Shown in pieces: positions 8,701-17,185 of a DNA stretch of 64,000 nt. The DNA lies in assembly GCF_029360725.1 (NCBI RefSeq), contig NZ_JARKMY010000019.1, forward strand, positions 340,945 through 404,944, read 5' to 3'. The DNA comes from Chryseolinea sp. H1M3-3 (GTDB lineage Bacteria > Bacteroidota > Bacteroidia > Cytophagales > Cyclobacteriaceae). The position numbers were made by a program, and so were the translations under genes. Position 1 is the stretch's first letter, and the number at the start of each line of letters is the position of its first letter. Under the pieces are notes generated by a model. It had not been told where the DNA came from, did no database searches, and worked only from the letters and a program-made list of their open reading frames with translations.

Positions 8701-9225
8701 CTAACCGCACGTGATGATGGGGAAACAAAAATCAAAGGCTTTGAGACGGGTGCGGAACAATATGTGGTGAAGCCGTTTGAAATAGCAGAGCTGTCTGCAC
8801 GGATAAAAAGTTTGTTGTTGCAACGAGAAAGGCTGAGAAATAAATTCAGCCGTGAGGTTACCCTTCGCCCTAGTGACGTTGTTGTGAACAACCGCGACGC
8901 CGTTTTCCTGGAAAAAATTATACAAATCGTTGAAAACAACCTTACGCAAGAATCTTTTACAATTGAAGATCTGCAAAGCGAAATTGGTATGAGCCGGATG
9001 CAACTGCACCGGAAACTGAAAGCTTTAACCAATCAGTCGGCGAGCGATTTCGTTCGTACAATAAAACTAAAACGCGCCGCGCAGCTTTTACAACGACCGG
9101 GAACCCCCGTTGCCGAGGCTGCATTTCAGTCTGGCTTTAACCACCTCTCGTATTTCACCAAATGCTTCAAAGAACAATTCGGGGTTTTGCCTTCGGAGTA
9201 TAGCAAGGTCACGGTCGATACCTGA
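5713..9225 (+). CDS. hybrid two-component sensor-regulator: TPR, GAF, kinase, receiver, AraC
   Basis: One-piece signalling protein of 1170 aa. Order: signal peptide (about 13-40), tetratricopeptide repeats (about 75-370), transmembrane helix (about 416-437), coiled coil, GAF domain (about 495-640), HisKA with His671 in ISHEFRTP, HATPase (N box about 775, DNGIGIP, GSGIGLALTKEL), receiver (about 916-1035, Asp968 in ITDIMMPIMDG, later KPFE), and an AraC-type double helix-turn-helix (about 1075-1165). Output is therefore direct transcription control. TPRs replace the two-component beta-propeller seen in classical Bacteroides hybrid systems. Its targets are unknown; the flanking lipoprotein gene is one candidate. 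A 6-bp dyad (AAATCG/CGATTT, 5688-5704) sits just before the ATG. Confidence 0.93.
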   Translation: MQVPISSYALKRITLAKSASILSVFVFAIFFQFPSHASADKIDSLKLALAQKTVRDTLYLQNLLALAINIRNESIEQSQTYFKEAIALSDELAAVEYKIRSLYGLGICYGMLDQYAEAIQYFNEALTLALMNDFKVYAGNSYNSLGIVYKRLGDYSESLSFYSKAMRLYDSLHDEEGVASCHENMGVLFDLMKEPDMAMEHYQKSKTFYEKQNDLRKLTILNSNIALLHLQKQNYNEAIQIYESNLDYFRTNNLKNHGAQEMASLGYAYYKIKAYQKADPLLLSSYNDAATLNLDQVMVDALYTLSKSKCDQKDFNAAIRYARRAQSIADSTRSLSLRSKVQELLSYSYQQSGDPTRALEHFKIHKSLKDSLFNENKLKTFKSQQVLMEVHEKDQKIEEQSFRLAALNKQIELENRWNWTLGMASISLLIAGVLYYQKYRTRIKYSQKLETQNELIREQNEEIETINQQLEQQIQLRKETDDTINYFAASLFGKNSVDEILWDVAKNCIARLGLVDCVIYLVDQQRNVLVQKAAYGGKNPGDFHIHDPIEIPLGCGIVGSVAQTGVAEIVNDTTLDPRYIVDDAARLSELAVPLIIHNKVIGIIDTEHPEKNFYSRYHLDALSTIASICASKISQAQADEEAIKAKESQREADQIKKLDQLKSQFFANISHEFRTPLHLILAPLQKGQPPSEMEIEMMGRNAKRLLRLVNQLLDLAKIEVGLLKVDLRNINVSRFLTSIANSFISIAEMKEISYRIRIPERDHVSYLDPDKVEKIVYNLLSNAFKFTPQGGKVDIDLIIDQRSALYLKVTDNGIGIPENLRENIFRRFYQVDGSSTRDYEGSGIGLALTKELVDLLGGTIEVKSVEGGGSTFIVYLPINESFDEKEDVAFPGTNIYYLDAALPLDDKEIVQDNTGTDRPLVLMVEDNQDLLNHVKSQLSHAFNFIGAANGQEGLDLALKDIPDLVITDIMMPIMDGVVLTKRLREDDRTSHIPIILLTARDDGETKIKGFETGAEQYVVKPFEIAELSARIKSLLLQRERLRNKFSREVTLRPSDVVVNNRDAVFLEKIIQIVENNLTQESFTIEDLQSEIGMSRMQLHRKLKALTNQSASDFVRTIKLKRAAQLLQRPGTPVAEAAFQSGFNHLSYFTKCFKEQFGVLPSEYSKVTVDT

Positions 9226-9383
9226 AATGCGTTATCGAAAAGATTAAATGTTACAATAGTTCTACTCTCTGGGAAGTCTGTGTTAAACCACGCCCATCAC
9301 CTCCAAGTAATTTTGTCGTGTTAAACAGGTGTAAGCCGAAATACCTTTAAACAGTAGGCACGACTAAATTTTGTTAATCTAAA

Positions 9384-10097
9384 ATGTACAATTTAAAATC
9401 AATTTGTGTGATGGCCAGTATCCTGGTAGCGACGTTAGCTGGCTGCGAAGACAATGCGTTTCAAAGAGATCACCGTTCTGTTGGTGGTAAAACTATTGGT
9501 GGTGATGGATTTGACGGTCCGAACTACTTTGAAAACTCAAACGGAACGTATCCATATCCTAAAATTATCGAGAGGGAATACATTCCTAGCTATGACCTTT
9601 TTGCGAATACAAAATGCCTGACATGGCGAATCGAATGGCCGGCGTATGATGGAAGTTATGACATCAACCAGATTCCAACCGTTTTATCACGTCATACGGG
9701 AGTTCTTAATAGCTTTAATTTTTTGAACAACAACAGCGCTCAAAATACTTACAATGGCACTTTCTCTCTCTATTTCGAAAACAAAGTAGCGTCGGCCAAT
9801 ACCATGTGGAATGAGTTAGAGCATTCTTTTGGCGCAGGGAACAATATGGAAGGCATCTATTTCGCCCATAGCGAACAAACCTTGGATAATATAAAAGATT
9901 GGGTTACCAAACGCCCCAGTTTATTTGAAAGTTACTGGCCCGGATCCAGTGACAACGAACTGGCATATCAGGAGGGGGATTTCATTCAATTTAGACTGGA
10001 TAACGCGTTAGCGGGTGAACAACTTTATGGTGGTATCAGGATTGTGTCCATGACGCCGCGAATTATCGAAGTGTATTTGGCCGTCCCCAATATTTAA
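9384..10097 (+). CDS. lipoprotein of unknown function
   Basis: 237 aa with a lipoprotein signal peptide ending in LAGC (Cys about residue 21), so it should be anchored in the envelope. I recognise no family. The mature part is rich in Asn, Tyr and Gly and appears beta-rich, with no repeats and no clear catalytic motif; two Cys remain (Cys21 and one in NTKCLTW). It follows the hybrid sensor gene on the same strand after 158 bases and is closed by a bidirectional terminator at 10123-10154, so it forms its own short transcript or ends the sensor's. Role unknown. Confidence 0.8.
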   Translation: MYNLKSICVMASILVATLAGCEDNAFQRDHRSVGGKTIGGDGFDGPNYFENSNGTYPYPKIIEREYIPSYDLFANTKCLTWRIEWPAYDGSYDINQIPTVLSRHTGVLNSFNFLNNNSAQNTYNGTFSLYFENKVASANTMWNELEHSFGAGNNMEGIYFAHSEQTLDNIKDWVTKRPSLFESYWPGSSDNELAYQEGDFIQFRLDNALAGEQLYGGIRIVSMTPRIIEVYLAVPNI

Positions 10098-10122
10098 TAG
10101 GCAAACAAATTGCCGCAGTAAG

Positions 10123-10154
10123 GAATGTCCCCAGTTCAAGCAGCTGGGGCATTC
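10123..10154. terminator. bidirectional intrinsic terminator
   Basis: GAATGTCCCCAG (10123-10134) pairs with CTGGGGCATTC (10144-10154) with one bulged base and a 9-base loop. It lies between the convergent lipoprotein and ABC ATPase genes and is G+C rich; the sequence after it on the plus strand is TAATATATC. Confidence 0.65.
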
Positions 10155-10170
10155 TAATATATCTGACCTG

Positions 10171-10851
10171 TTAATGTTTGAGAATACGCCCATCCTCCAA
10201 CTCAATGATGCGTTGTGTTCTTTCAGCAAATCCAGGATCGTGTGTAACGATGAGAAGGGTTTGATTCAATTCTGCAGACATTTTCTTAAAAAGTTCAAAG
10301 ACAATTTCGCTGTTCTTTTTGTCCAAATTACCTGTCGGTTCATCACCCATGATGATTAAAGGATCGTTGATCAACGCCCGGGCTAGCGCTACCCTTTGCT
10401 TTTCTCCGCCTGAAATCTGTGATGCTTTTTTTAGTGCAAGCTTTTCAATGTCCAATCTTCTTAAGCGTTCTATCGCACGATGCTCAACTTCTTGTTCAGA
10501 AAATTTTCCGAGTTTTAAACCAGGCAGCATGACATTTTCAAGTACAGTAAACTCATTCCACAAATAATGGAATTGAAACACGAAACCGATCTTTTCATTT
10601 CTGATATGAGCCAGGTGTGATTCACTTTTTTCTCTCGTGGATTCTCCATCAATGAGCAGCTCACCTTCAAAGTCAGTATCCATAGTCGAAAGCACGTAGA
10701 GCAGCGTAGACTTTCCGCTTCCTGATTTACCGACCATCGAAACAAATTCTCCTTTAGAAATAGAAAACGTTATGTCCTTGAGAACCTGTATTGTTATGGG
10801 ATCGTGAAAATCCTTGCTAATATTTTTGGCTTCCAGGATAACTTGCTGCAT
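10171..10851 (-). CDS. ABC transporter ATP-binding protein, LolD/MacB type
   Basis: ATPase subunit (226 aa) of a MacB/LolCDE-type mechanotransmission transporter on the inner face of the cytoplasmic membrane. Walker A GKSGSGKST (about residues 41-49), Q-loop FQFHYLW, signature ISGGEKQRVALARAL (about 145-159), Walker B LIIMGDEPT and the switch His in VTHD are all intact. It is the last gene of an operon: the permease ends two bases before its ATG and the adaptor precedes that. It probably powers release of a lipoprotein, peptide or drug by the adaptor-permease complex. Confidence 0.93.
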   Translation of the reverse strand: MQQVILEAKNISKDFHDPITIQVLKDITFSISKGEFVSMVGKSGSGKSTLLYVLSTMDTDFEGELLIDGESTREKSESHLAHIRNEKIGFVFQFHYLWNEFTVLENVMLPGLKLGKFSEQEVEHRAIERLRRLDIEKLALKKASQISGGEKQRVALARALINDPLIIMGDEPTGNLDKKNSEIVFELFKKMSAELNQTLLIVTHDPGFAERTQRIIELEDGRILKH

Positions 10852-10852
10852 C

Positions 10853-12112
10853 TTATTTTCCTCTGATAATGGCTACGGGGTCAATACGACTCGCTTTGGA
10901 TGCTGGAAACAGGCCGGCGAAATAAGTTGTGATAAGCGAAAAACTTAAGCCGATTGCATAATAAATGAGGTCGTAGTTTACTGGGTAGGTTGTGACGGTC
11001 GGTAACGCTTCCGTATTGAAAGGAATGTCATCGATGAATTTTGAAATCAGAAAACCAAGGATGATGCCCGCAATTCCTCCTGAGAACCCAATGCTTAGTG
11101 CTATTAAAATAAAAATCCGATTAACGTCCGAACCGGAAAAACCAGTAGCCTTGAGAATTGCAATTGAATCCATCTTTTCGTAGATCATCATATTTAAGAT
11201 ATTATAAATACCAAAACCGGCCACAACTAATAACGTAATGCCTACTGCATAGGAAATGAGTGAACGGATGGAACTACCGGTTTCGAACTGGGCGTTAACG
11301 GTTTGAATATCTTCGGCATCTGTATCAAATCGCTGGTGGTATTCCTTCGCAATCCCAGGTGCCCATTCGTAATTTTTGAGTTTTATCTGTATGTCTGTAA
11401 TGTATGAGTTACTCTTTCCAATGATTTTCTGAGCAGTTGCAAGCGATGTGTAAGTCTGAACCTTGTCTAGTTCTAAAATTCCCGATTGAAAATAACCAAC
11501 CACCTTCAGCGAGAATTGCGCGCCTTGGGGTGTAGTCACTTGAATGATGTCGCCAATATTGGCAATGAGCTGATCTGCCAATGCTTTGCCAAGGATAATG
11601 CTATTGGACATAATGTTAATATCCTTGGAAGTACCGTGTGTGATATAATCATCGAAGAAAAAAAGTCGACGCTCGGCTTCAACATCAATTCCGTTAATGA
11701 CCCCCGAGATATCAATCGTCCCGGCATTAAAAAAAACCTGTGTATTTATTTTGGGAGCAATGCCGAGAACGCGATCGTCTTTTTGAATTGCTTTGATGAT
11801 CGGCTGACTGTTATAAATTTCCCTACGCGTTTCGGTAGGCTTAATCGAATGTATAAAGTTGTGCGCGCTGCTAAATTTCGGTACTTGCGCTATGGGTTGC
11901 CTGTCGTTAACTTTGATTTCGTTGAATAACCTGATATGCGGCGTCCGGTTGAGGATCAGTCCATCCAAGAGATCATTGAGGCCGTTCATAAATCCCAGTA
12001 ACGCGATAAACATGGTGATGCTGAACATCACGCCAATAGCCGCTACCAAGGTCTGTTTCCATCGTGCTAACAGCAGCGAAGCTGCAATTCTATAAATTAA
12101 TTTGGCGTTCAC
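10853..12112 (-). CDS. ABC transporter permease, FtsX/LolC-E type
   Basis: Inner-membrane permease of 419 aa, the four-helix FtsX class. One helix near residues 21-43, a large periplasmic domain (about 45-285), then three helices (about 290-312, 335-360, 385-405) and a C-terminal ASRIDPVAIIRGK, the conserved P-x-x-x-I/L-R end that contacts the ATPase. EKMDSIAILKATG is the coupling helix after the second TM. Its ATG overlaps the adaptor stop by 4 bases (ATGA), and the ATPase follows after one base. Unlike the four 800-residue permeases elsewhere in the window it has one FtsX unit and its own ATPase. Confidence 0.92.
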   Translation of the reverse strand: MNAKLIYRIAASLLLARWKQTLVAAIGVMFSITMFIALLGFMNGLNDLLDGLILNRTPHIRLFNEIKVNDRQPIAQVPKFSSAHNFIHSIKPTETRREIYNSQPIIKAIQKDDRVLGIAPKINTQVFFNAGTIDISGVINGIDVEAERRLFFFDDYITHGTSKDINIMSNSIILGKALADQLIANIGDIIQVTTPQGAQFSLKVVGYFQSGILELDKVQTYTSLATAQKIIGKSNSYITDIQIKLKNYEWAPGIAKEYHQRFDTDAEDIQTVNAQFETGSSIRSLISYAVGITLLVVAGFGIYNILNMMIYEKMDSIAILKATGFSGSDVNRIFILIALSIGFSGGIAGIILGFLISKFIDDIPFNTEALPTVTTYPVNYDLIYYAIGLSFSLITTYFAGLFPASKASRIDPVAIIRGK

Positions 12113-13188
12113 TGTACAGGTTTTACGATGACATCTTGGGCAGTTAACCCATCCACTATTTCCACACGTTCGTAGTCCTTTAGGCCGGTCGTTACTTTCT
12201 TTCGTTCCTTTTCTTTTGTCAATACAAACGACTCGTCAACCAGATATTCGCGTGGAATGGTGAGCGCATTTTTTTTGGATTGGATCAGGATATTAGCTTC
12301 AACTGATAAAAAAGGGTACAGCACGGGTGGTGATGTTAAAAAGTTTGCTTCAACGGTAAAGGATTTAGTTCGATCATTCATAACAGGATTAATTTTTGTG
12401 ACGATGGCTTCAAATACTTTTCCCTTATAGCTGTCCATCGTGACAAAAGCTTTCTGTTTTTCTTTGATCCGTGAAATGTCGTATTCATCTACTTGTAGTT
12501 CGAGGAGAAATTCCTCGTCATCGCCGACCAGAGCAATAGGGCTTTGGTTATTGACAAGCTCTCCTTTCTCCTTAAGGATATCGTAGACCTTCCCACTGAC
12601 TTCACTTTTAATGATATATTCGTCGGCCACAGTGCTGCTGATCTCGAGGTTATTCCTGGATTGATCAGCGTTCAATTTCAGTTGGCGTTCCAAATCGTAA
12701 TATTGAATTTTTGCAGAACGATAATTATTCACGGAGTTTTTATAATTCAATTCCCTTTGCTCAAGTTCCACCCGTGAACCTATATTCTGTGCCCATAGAT
12801 TTTGTTGGCGTTGAAGTAACATGGAGTCATTTTTCATTTTACTCCTCGCGAGGTCAATGGCCAATCGTAGGTCTTCGAGCTTTTGGCGGTTCGCACTAAG
12901 TTTTGCATACTCCGCGGCCAGCGCAGCATTTCGTTCGCTCAATATAGAAGTCTTATTAAAGATTCGCATTAATGGTGTGCCTATGTGAACGCTGTCACCT
13001 TCTTCTACCAGTATTTCTTTAACAATTCCACTTACGGTAGAAAATACCTGGTACTGATTTTTACTTTTGACAATGCCCGAGGCGTAAACTGATTCGGTAA
13101 TATCCTCAGTGGTTGGTTGGATCTCTACTTGATCCTTTTTACAAGAGAATAAAACGGCAAGACCAAGCAACAGAAAAAACAATCTCAT
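12109..13188 (-). CDS. efflux periplasmic adaptor lipoprotein (MacA/HlyD-like)
   Basis: Membrane-fusion protein of about 359 aa that would link the inner-membrane permease to an outer-membrane channel. ATG 13186-13188 is chosen because it puts MRLFFLLLGLAVLFSC at the front, a lipoprotein signal with Cys at position 16; the longer frame adds ten residues. Visible are the split biotinyl-lipoyl domain (GIVKEILVEEGDSVHIGTPL and, after the hairpin, SGKVYDILKEKGELV), a coiled-coil hairpin between them (about 85-180), a beta-barrel with VDEYDISRI, and a C-terminal membrane-proximal domain. First gene of the adaptor-permease-ATPase operon. No outer-membrane TolC-like gene is in the window. Confidence 0.9.
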   Translation of the reverse strand: MRLFFLLLGLAVLFSCKKDQVEIQPTTEDITESVYASGIVKSKNQYQVFSTVSGIVKEILVEEGDSVHIGTPLMRIFNKTSILSERNAALAAEYAKLSANRQKLEDLRLAIDLARSKMKNDSMLLQRQQNLWAQNIGSRVELEQRELNYKNSVNNYRSAKIQYYDLERQLKLNADQSRNNLEISSTVADEYIIKSEVSGKVYDILKEKGELVNNQSPIALVGDDEEFLLELQVDEYDISRIKEKQKAFVTMDSYKGKVFEAIVTKINPVMNDRTKSFTVEANFLTSPPVLYPFLSVEANILIQSKKNALTIPREYLVDESFVLTKEKERKKVTTGLKDYERVEIVDGLTAQDVIVKPVQ

Positions 13189-13218
13189 GAAATAATAATT
13201 TGGAAGCAAGTTCATCAT

Positions 13219-13956
13219 TCCAATCTATCACAGACCTGATGAATATCAGTTTTTCTGCTAACAAATATATGGACGTTTAGTTATTGACACGCCGAGGACC
13301 GTCAGTGGACTTTCGCTGAAGTTCTGATTATTACGTTTCCGCTTAATCGGAATTTCCGGACTTGCCGCAATACATCCTGCGCGACTGCATTAGCAAGATG
13401 TAAGTACCGCCGACACGGTCCGCCAAAGTAATCACGCACGGGAGCCCGACCGCGCACCAACGGTGGGGACCATACGCCACCGTTTGCATAAGACAGCGTG
13501 CAAGTGTAGATCGTAGATTCTGTAGCACACAGACTTGTTGTTTAAAAATAGAGGGCAAGAACAAACGAAAAATAATGTTGAACGCTATACCGTAACCTAC
13601 CGAACCGGGTATGCGAGGTTGTAGTATTGTTGGTAGAGTCCACTCGGCTCGCAGTAATACCAACGGCGATAGCACATTTGACTCTGAGATTGAAAATTAA
13701 AACGGAAGGCCAAAGGGGAGTAATCTTAAACTCAGCGTCCACCATTAAGAAGTCGAGACCCGCTGGCGCTGCATATTCCAGCGCCGCGGGCATCATTGCT
13801 AAAGTGACACTGACGCGGGGTGGCGTTTGTCCACCACCGAACACCATCGTTCAAAAATGATCGTTGAGAACCTGTAAATCATAGCAAAACCAGCGCTATT
13901 CGGATTTTCTGTTATGGCATCGATGTTGACATGGTCCAGATTTCAACCAGAATGTC
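13219..13956. other. gene-free island with several strong hairpins
   Basis: About 740 bases with no convincing gene. The part 13340-13850 is more G+C rich than its neighbours and holds perfect or near-perfect inverted repeats: TTCCG/CGGAA (13340-13355 region), AACGGTGG/CCACCGTT (13459-13484), CCCGCTGGCGCTG/CAGCGCCGCGGG with one bulge (13759-13790), and GGTGG/CCACC (13819-13835). Open frames here overlap each other on both strands and match nothing I recognise. Possibilities are a structured RNA or the eroded remains of a mobile element. The permease start follows at 13957. Confidence 0.5.
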
Positions 13957-16389
13957 ATGTTAAGGAATTACATCAAAATAGCTTTTCGCAATATGGCTCG
14001 CGATAAAGCCTACTCGTTTATCAATATTTTTGGCCTGACGGTCGGACTGATGTGTTGCTTATTATTAGCGCTGTACATCCAGGACGAAATGACTTATGAT
14101 AAGCATCATAAAGACGTCGATAATCTTTATCGCGTTACGTCCATCATGGGGGAGAAGGCGGACCATCGAATTATGCGGACAACGTCTGCGCCCATTGTGT
14201 GGGGGATAAAAGACGAGATTCCGGAAATTGATGCGGTTACCCGTTTGGTAAATCCGCCAGGTGTATCGCAGAATCTTATCCGATATGAAGACCATCAATT
14301 CTATGAGTCGGATGGCTATATTGCGGACTCCACCTTGTTTAAAATATTCAATTATGACTTTAAGGAAGGCAATCCTGATAAAGCACTTGTAGAGGCAAAT
14401 AGTGTGGTCATCACTGAGCGTCTTGCCACCAAACTTTTTGGTCATGAATCTGCCCTGAATAAAATCATTTATATCAATCAGGGAGGGCCCTCAGCCGATT
14501 TCAAAGTCACCGGTGTATTGGCAGCCAAGCAGAAAAATTCCCACATCGAAGCCAATTTCTTCGTGTCTATGACCAGCAGTGGATGGGCGGAATATTTGCG
14601 CAGTCCACAAGTATTAGATGAATGGGCGGGTCAAAACTTTATGCTTTCTTACGTTAAGTTAAATGAGGGGCATACGGCTGAAAGCGTACTGCCTAAAATG
14701 AACGAAGTGTTTATTAAACATGGCGCCGACGACTTGAAAGTGCTGGGAATGAAAAAGACTCTCGGTCTTGAACCGGTTAAGGATATTTACTTGTATTCAA
14801 CTCCCGGCGACAGTAGCCCGCGCGTGACCTATCTCTATGTGATTGGCTCTATCGCTGGAGTTATTCTGTTAATTGCCTGTATAAACTTCATGAACCTCAG
14901 TACAGCGAAAGCTACCAAACGTGCCAGTGAAGTCGGATTGCGAAAAACACTGGGCGCTTACCGGAGCTCGTTGATTACTCAATTTCTTGGCGAAGTCATG
15001 GTGATTGTTACCATCGCTATTTTATTAAGTGTCGTACTCATGCAGGTTATGCTGCCCATTTTTAATCAGCTTACACAAAAACAAATCAGCTTTGATGCTG
15101 ACAACCTATTCTTCTTTTCGACTACACTTGTCGTCATAACAGTAGTTACAGGGTTGGCCGCGGGAAGTTACCCTGCATTTTATCTCTCTTCTTTCCAACC
15201 TGCCAAAGTTTTGAAAGGTAAGTTTGCCCTGAACAATTCCGGAGGTCTTTTACGTAAGTCATTAGTCGTTTTTCAATTTGTTGTAGCCATCGTATTGATA
15301 TGCGGCATGATGGTTATTTCCCAGCAATTGAATTTTATGCAGTCAAAAGATCTTGGCTTTCAGTCTAAGCAAAAAATTATTTTACCATTGCGGACTGAGA
15401 CGGCCCATAAAAATCATCAATCACTGAGGAATGAATTGTTAAAAATTCCGTCGATAAAAGATGTTACAGCAACAAACTACGCACCCGGTTCTTATGTATG
15501 GACGGATTTTACACTGTATCCTGAGGGATCAAACATGGAGAAAGGTGTGATGGTAAAAAACAATTGGGTCGAACCGAACTATCTTGATGTGCTGGACATC
15601 AAGATAATCGCAGGCCGGAATTTTACGGATAACAGGGAATCGGAAAGCCAAAATAAAATTATATTGAACCGTATCGCCGTCCGTCAGTTGGGATTCGAAC
15701 CCGAGACGATTGTTGGGCAAAACCTTTATAGCGAAGGACAATCTGGCCTTCGTACCTACGAAGTCATAGGAGTGATGGAAGACTTTCATCAGATTACCGT
15801 GAAGGAAGCCGTGTTTCCTATGCTGGTTCGCCTACCATTGGAGGTGACAGAGCACGATCATTTGGTACTCGATATTCATCCGGATAATTTTCAGGAAAGC
15901 ATTGGTCAGATTGAAGGAACGTGGAAACAAATCAATGCCGATACGCCTTTTGAATATTCCTTTTTAGATGATGACATCAGAAAACAATACGAAGAAGACA
16001 AGCGTGTATCCCGGACGATAACAGGCTTTACAATTATTGCTATGATCATTTCGAGCCTGGGACTTTATGGTCTTTCTACCTATATGGCTGAAAGAAGGTT
16101 TAAAGAAATTGGTGTGAGAAAAGTGATGGGAGCCAGTGTTAACGAGATTATGACGATGATGTCTTCTGAGTTTGTGCGGCTAGTTGTCATTGCATTCGGT
16201 ATCGCTGTACCACTGTCGCTTTACGGAATTCACAAATGGTTGGAAAACTTCGCGTACAAAACCCCGGTAAGTATATGGATATTTATCGTGGCAGGCGTCA
16301 GTGCGTTGTTAATCGCTGTTCTGACGATAAGTTTTCAATCTTTCAAAGCTGCCTCGGTAAACCCAATCAACTCGCTGCGTACAGAATAA
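13957..16389 (+). CDS. orphan MacB/FtsX-like ABC permease (paralogue 1)
   Basis: 810-aa inner-membrane protein with two fused FtsX units. First helix at about residues 20-42, MacB-type periplasmic core (about 45-260), helices about 285-310, 335-360 and 385-408, then helix 5 after a conserved LLRKSLVVFQF (about 430-452), a second periplasmic core (about 455-670) and three last helices with the coupling motif ERRFKEIGVRKVMGAS. It ends VNPINSLRTE. Helix number and order match the large Bacteroidota permeases. No ATPase gene is adjacent, so it probably shares a common one. The substrate cannot be inferred. Confidence 0.9.
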   Translation: MLRNYIKIAFRNMARDKAYSFINIFGLTVGLMCCLLLALYIQDEMTYDKHHKDVDNLYRVTSIMGEKADHRIMRTTSAPIVWGIKDEIPEIDAVTRLVNPPGVSQNLIRYEDHQFYESDGYIADSTLFKIFNYDFKEGNPDKALVEANSVVITERLATKLFGHESALNKIIYINQGGPSADFKVTGVLAAKQKNSHIEANFFVSMTSSGWAEYLRSPQVLDEWAGQNFMLSYVKLNEGHTAESVLPKMNEVFIKHGADDLKVLGMKKTLGLEPVKDIYLYSTPGDSSPRVTYLYVIGSIAGVILLIACINFMNLSTAKATKRASEVGLRKTLGAYRSSLITQFLGEVMVIVTIAILLSVVLMQVMLPIFNQLTQKQISFDADNLFFFSTTLVVITVVTGLAAGSYPAFYLSSFQPAKVLKGKFALNNSGGLLRKSLVVFQFVVAIVLICGMMVISQQLNFMQSKDLGFQSKQKIILPLRTETAHKNHQSLRNELLKIPSIKDVTATNYAPGSYVWTDFTLYPEGSNMEKGVMVKNNWVEPNYLDVLDIKIIAGRNFTDNRESESQNKIILNRIAVRQLGFEPETIVGQNLYSEGQSGLRTYEVIGVMEDFHQITVKEAVFPMLVRLPLEVTEHDHLVLDIHPDNFQESIGQIEGTWKQINADTPFEYSFLDDDIRKQYEEDKRVSRTITGFTIIAMIISSLGLYGLSTYMAERRFKEIGVRKVMGASVNEIMTMMSSEFVRLVVIAFGIAVPLSLYGIHKWLENFAYKTPVSIWIFIVAGVSALLIAVLTISFQSFKAASVNPINSLRTE

Positions 16390-16437
16390 GGGAAGTCTGC
16401 GAGGAGAACAGTGCTTACCATTAACACTCACGGCGTT

Positions 16438-16953
16438 TTAGTATACTGCGACGATTTCGATTTCAATGAATCTGTCCGGGTTAACCAGCTGGGCTACGCC
16501 AATGGTCGACCGCGACGGCTTAATTGGATTATCTTTCGTCCCGAAATATTGTCCGTACGCATCAAACCATCCTTGAAAATCCATCTTGCCTGTCTTGGTG
16601 TCGGGGGCAACATATACACGCATGAACACAATGTTGCTTAAACTTAGGCCTTCTTTACCCAAGTCGGTTTTAAATTTTTCCAGTATACCAAGCGCTTGAG
16701 TTTTCGTATCACCATAACGTTCTCTTGAGCCATTTGCTGCAGTCGAGTCAACGACGGGACCCAACGTTCCCGATGAGTAAAAATATTTCTTTCCCGCCGG
16801 TATGGTCACCGAAGATGAAATCGCAGATGTCGGGTTTCCCCGGTAAATTACTTTATCATTTTTATTAGGAAGTGTTTGTGCTGCGAGTGTAGCTATAGTT
16901 GATGCACCAATATACAGTGACATAAAAGTCCGAGCAAACGAAATCGTTTTCAT
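16438..16953 (-). CDS. exported RidA-family imine deaminase
   Basis: RidA/YjgF/UK114 domain (about residues 35-170 of 171). The family hydrolyses 2-imino acids and enamines to keto acids plus ammonia, removing reactive intermediates. PSRSTIGVAQL near the C-terminus carries the conserved substrate-binding Arg, and FIEIEIVAVY is the usual last strand. An N-terminal signal peptide ending LAAQ (about residue 26) directs it out of the cytoplasm, unlike the classical cytosolic RidA. It is divergent, 232 bases away, from an exported D-amino-acid-oxidase homologue, an enzyme class that makes imino acids, so the two probably work in sequence in the periplasm. Confidence 0.9.
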   Translation of the reverse strand: MKTISFARTFMSLYIGASTIATLAAQTLPNKNDKVIYRGNPTSAISSSVTIPAGKKYFYSSGTLGPVVDSTAANGSRERYGDTKTQALGILEKFKTDLGKEGLSLSNIVFMRVYVAPDTKTGKMDFQGWFDAYGQYFGTKDNPIKPSRSTIGVAQLVNPDRFIEIEIVAVY

Positions 16954-17133
16954 ACGCTTTTGGCTTGGGTTAGTGAATAAAATTCTTTATCAATTAAAGC
17001 AATTGGATGTAAGTGTCCATTCAGTGCGCGGACTTTTTTTCATGATTCAGATTACACACGTTTGCTGAGAAAGTTTTGTTATACCATAGAGAATTTATGC
17101 GCAATCATTTTAAATTTAGATGACGCCCGAAGT

Positions 17134-17156
17134 TACACCATCCTATTGATGGTGTA
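17134..17156. promoter_or_regulatory. perfect dyad upstream of the oxidase gene
   Basis: TACACCATC - CTATT - GATGGTGTA (17134-17142 / 17148-17156), ending 29 bases before the ATG of the flavoprotein gene. It could be an operator in the RidA/oxidase divergent region or a hairpin in the 5' leader. The arms are exact. Confidence 0.5.
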
Positions 17157-17185
17157 GAAAGATTTTAACCTAAACTCTTTTCACT

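Noticed and set aside
8508..9032. 174-codon open frame antisense to the hybrid sensor
   Set aside because: Entirely inside the receiver and AraC coding region, which has clear motifs; serine/isoleucine-rich shadow frame.
13343..13860. Three open frames of 77-110 codons on both strands in the structured island
   Set aside because: They overlap one another in conflicting frames, run through the hairpins and match no family I know; treated as non-coding or eroded sequence.
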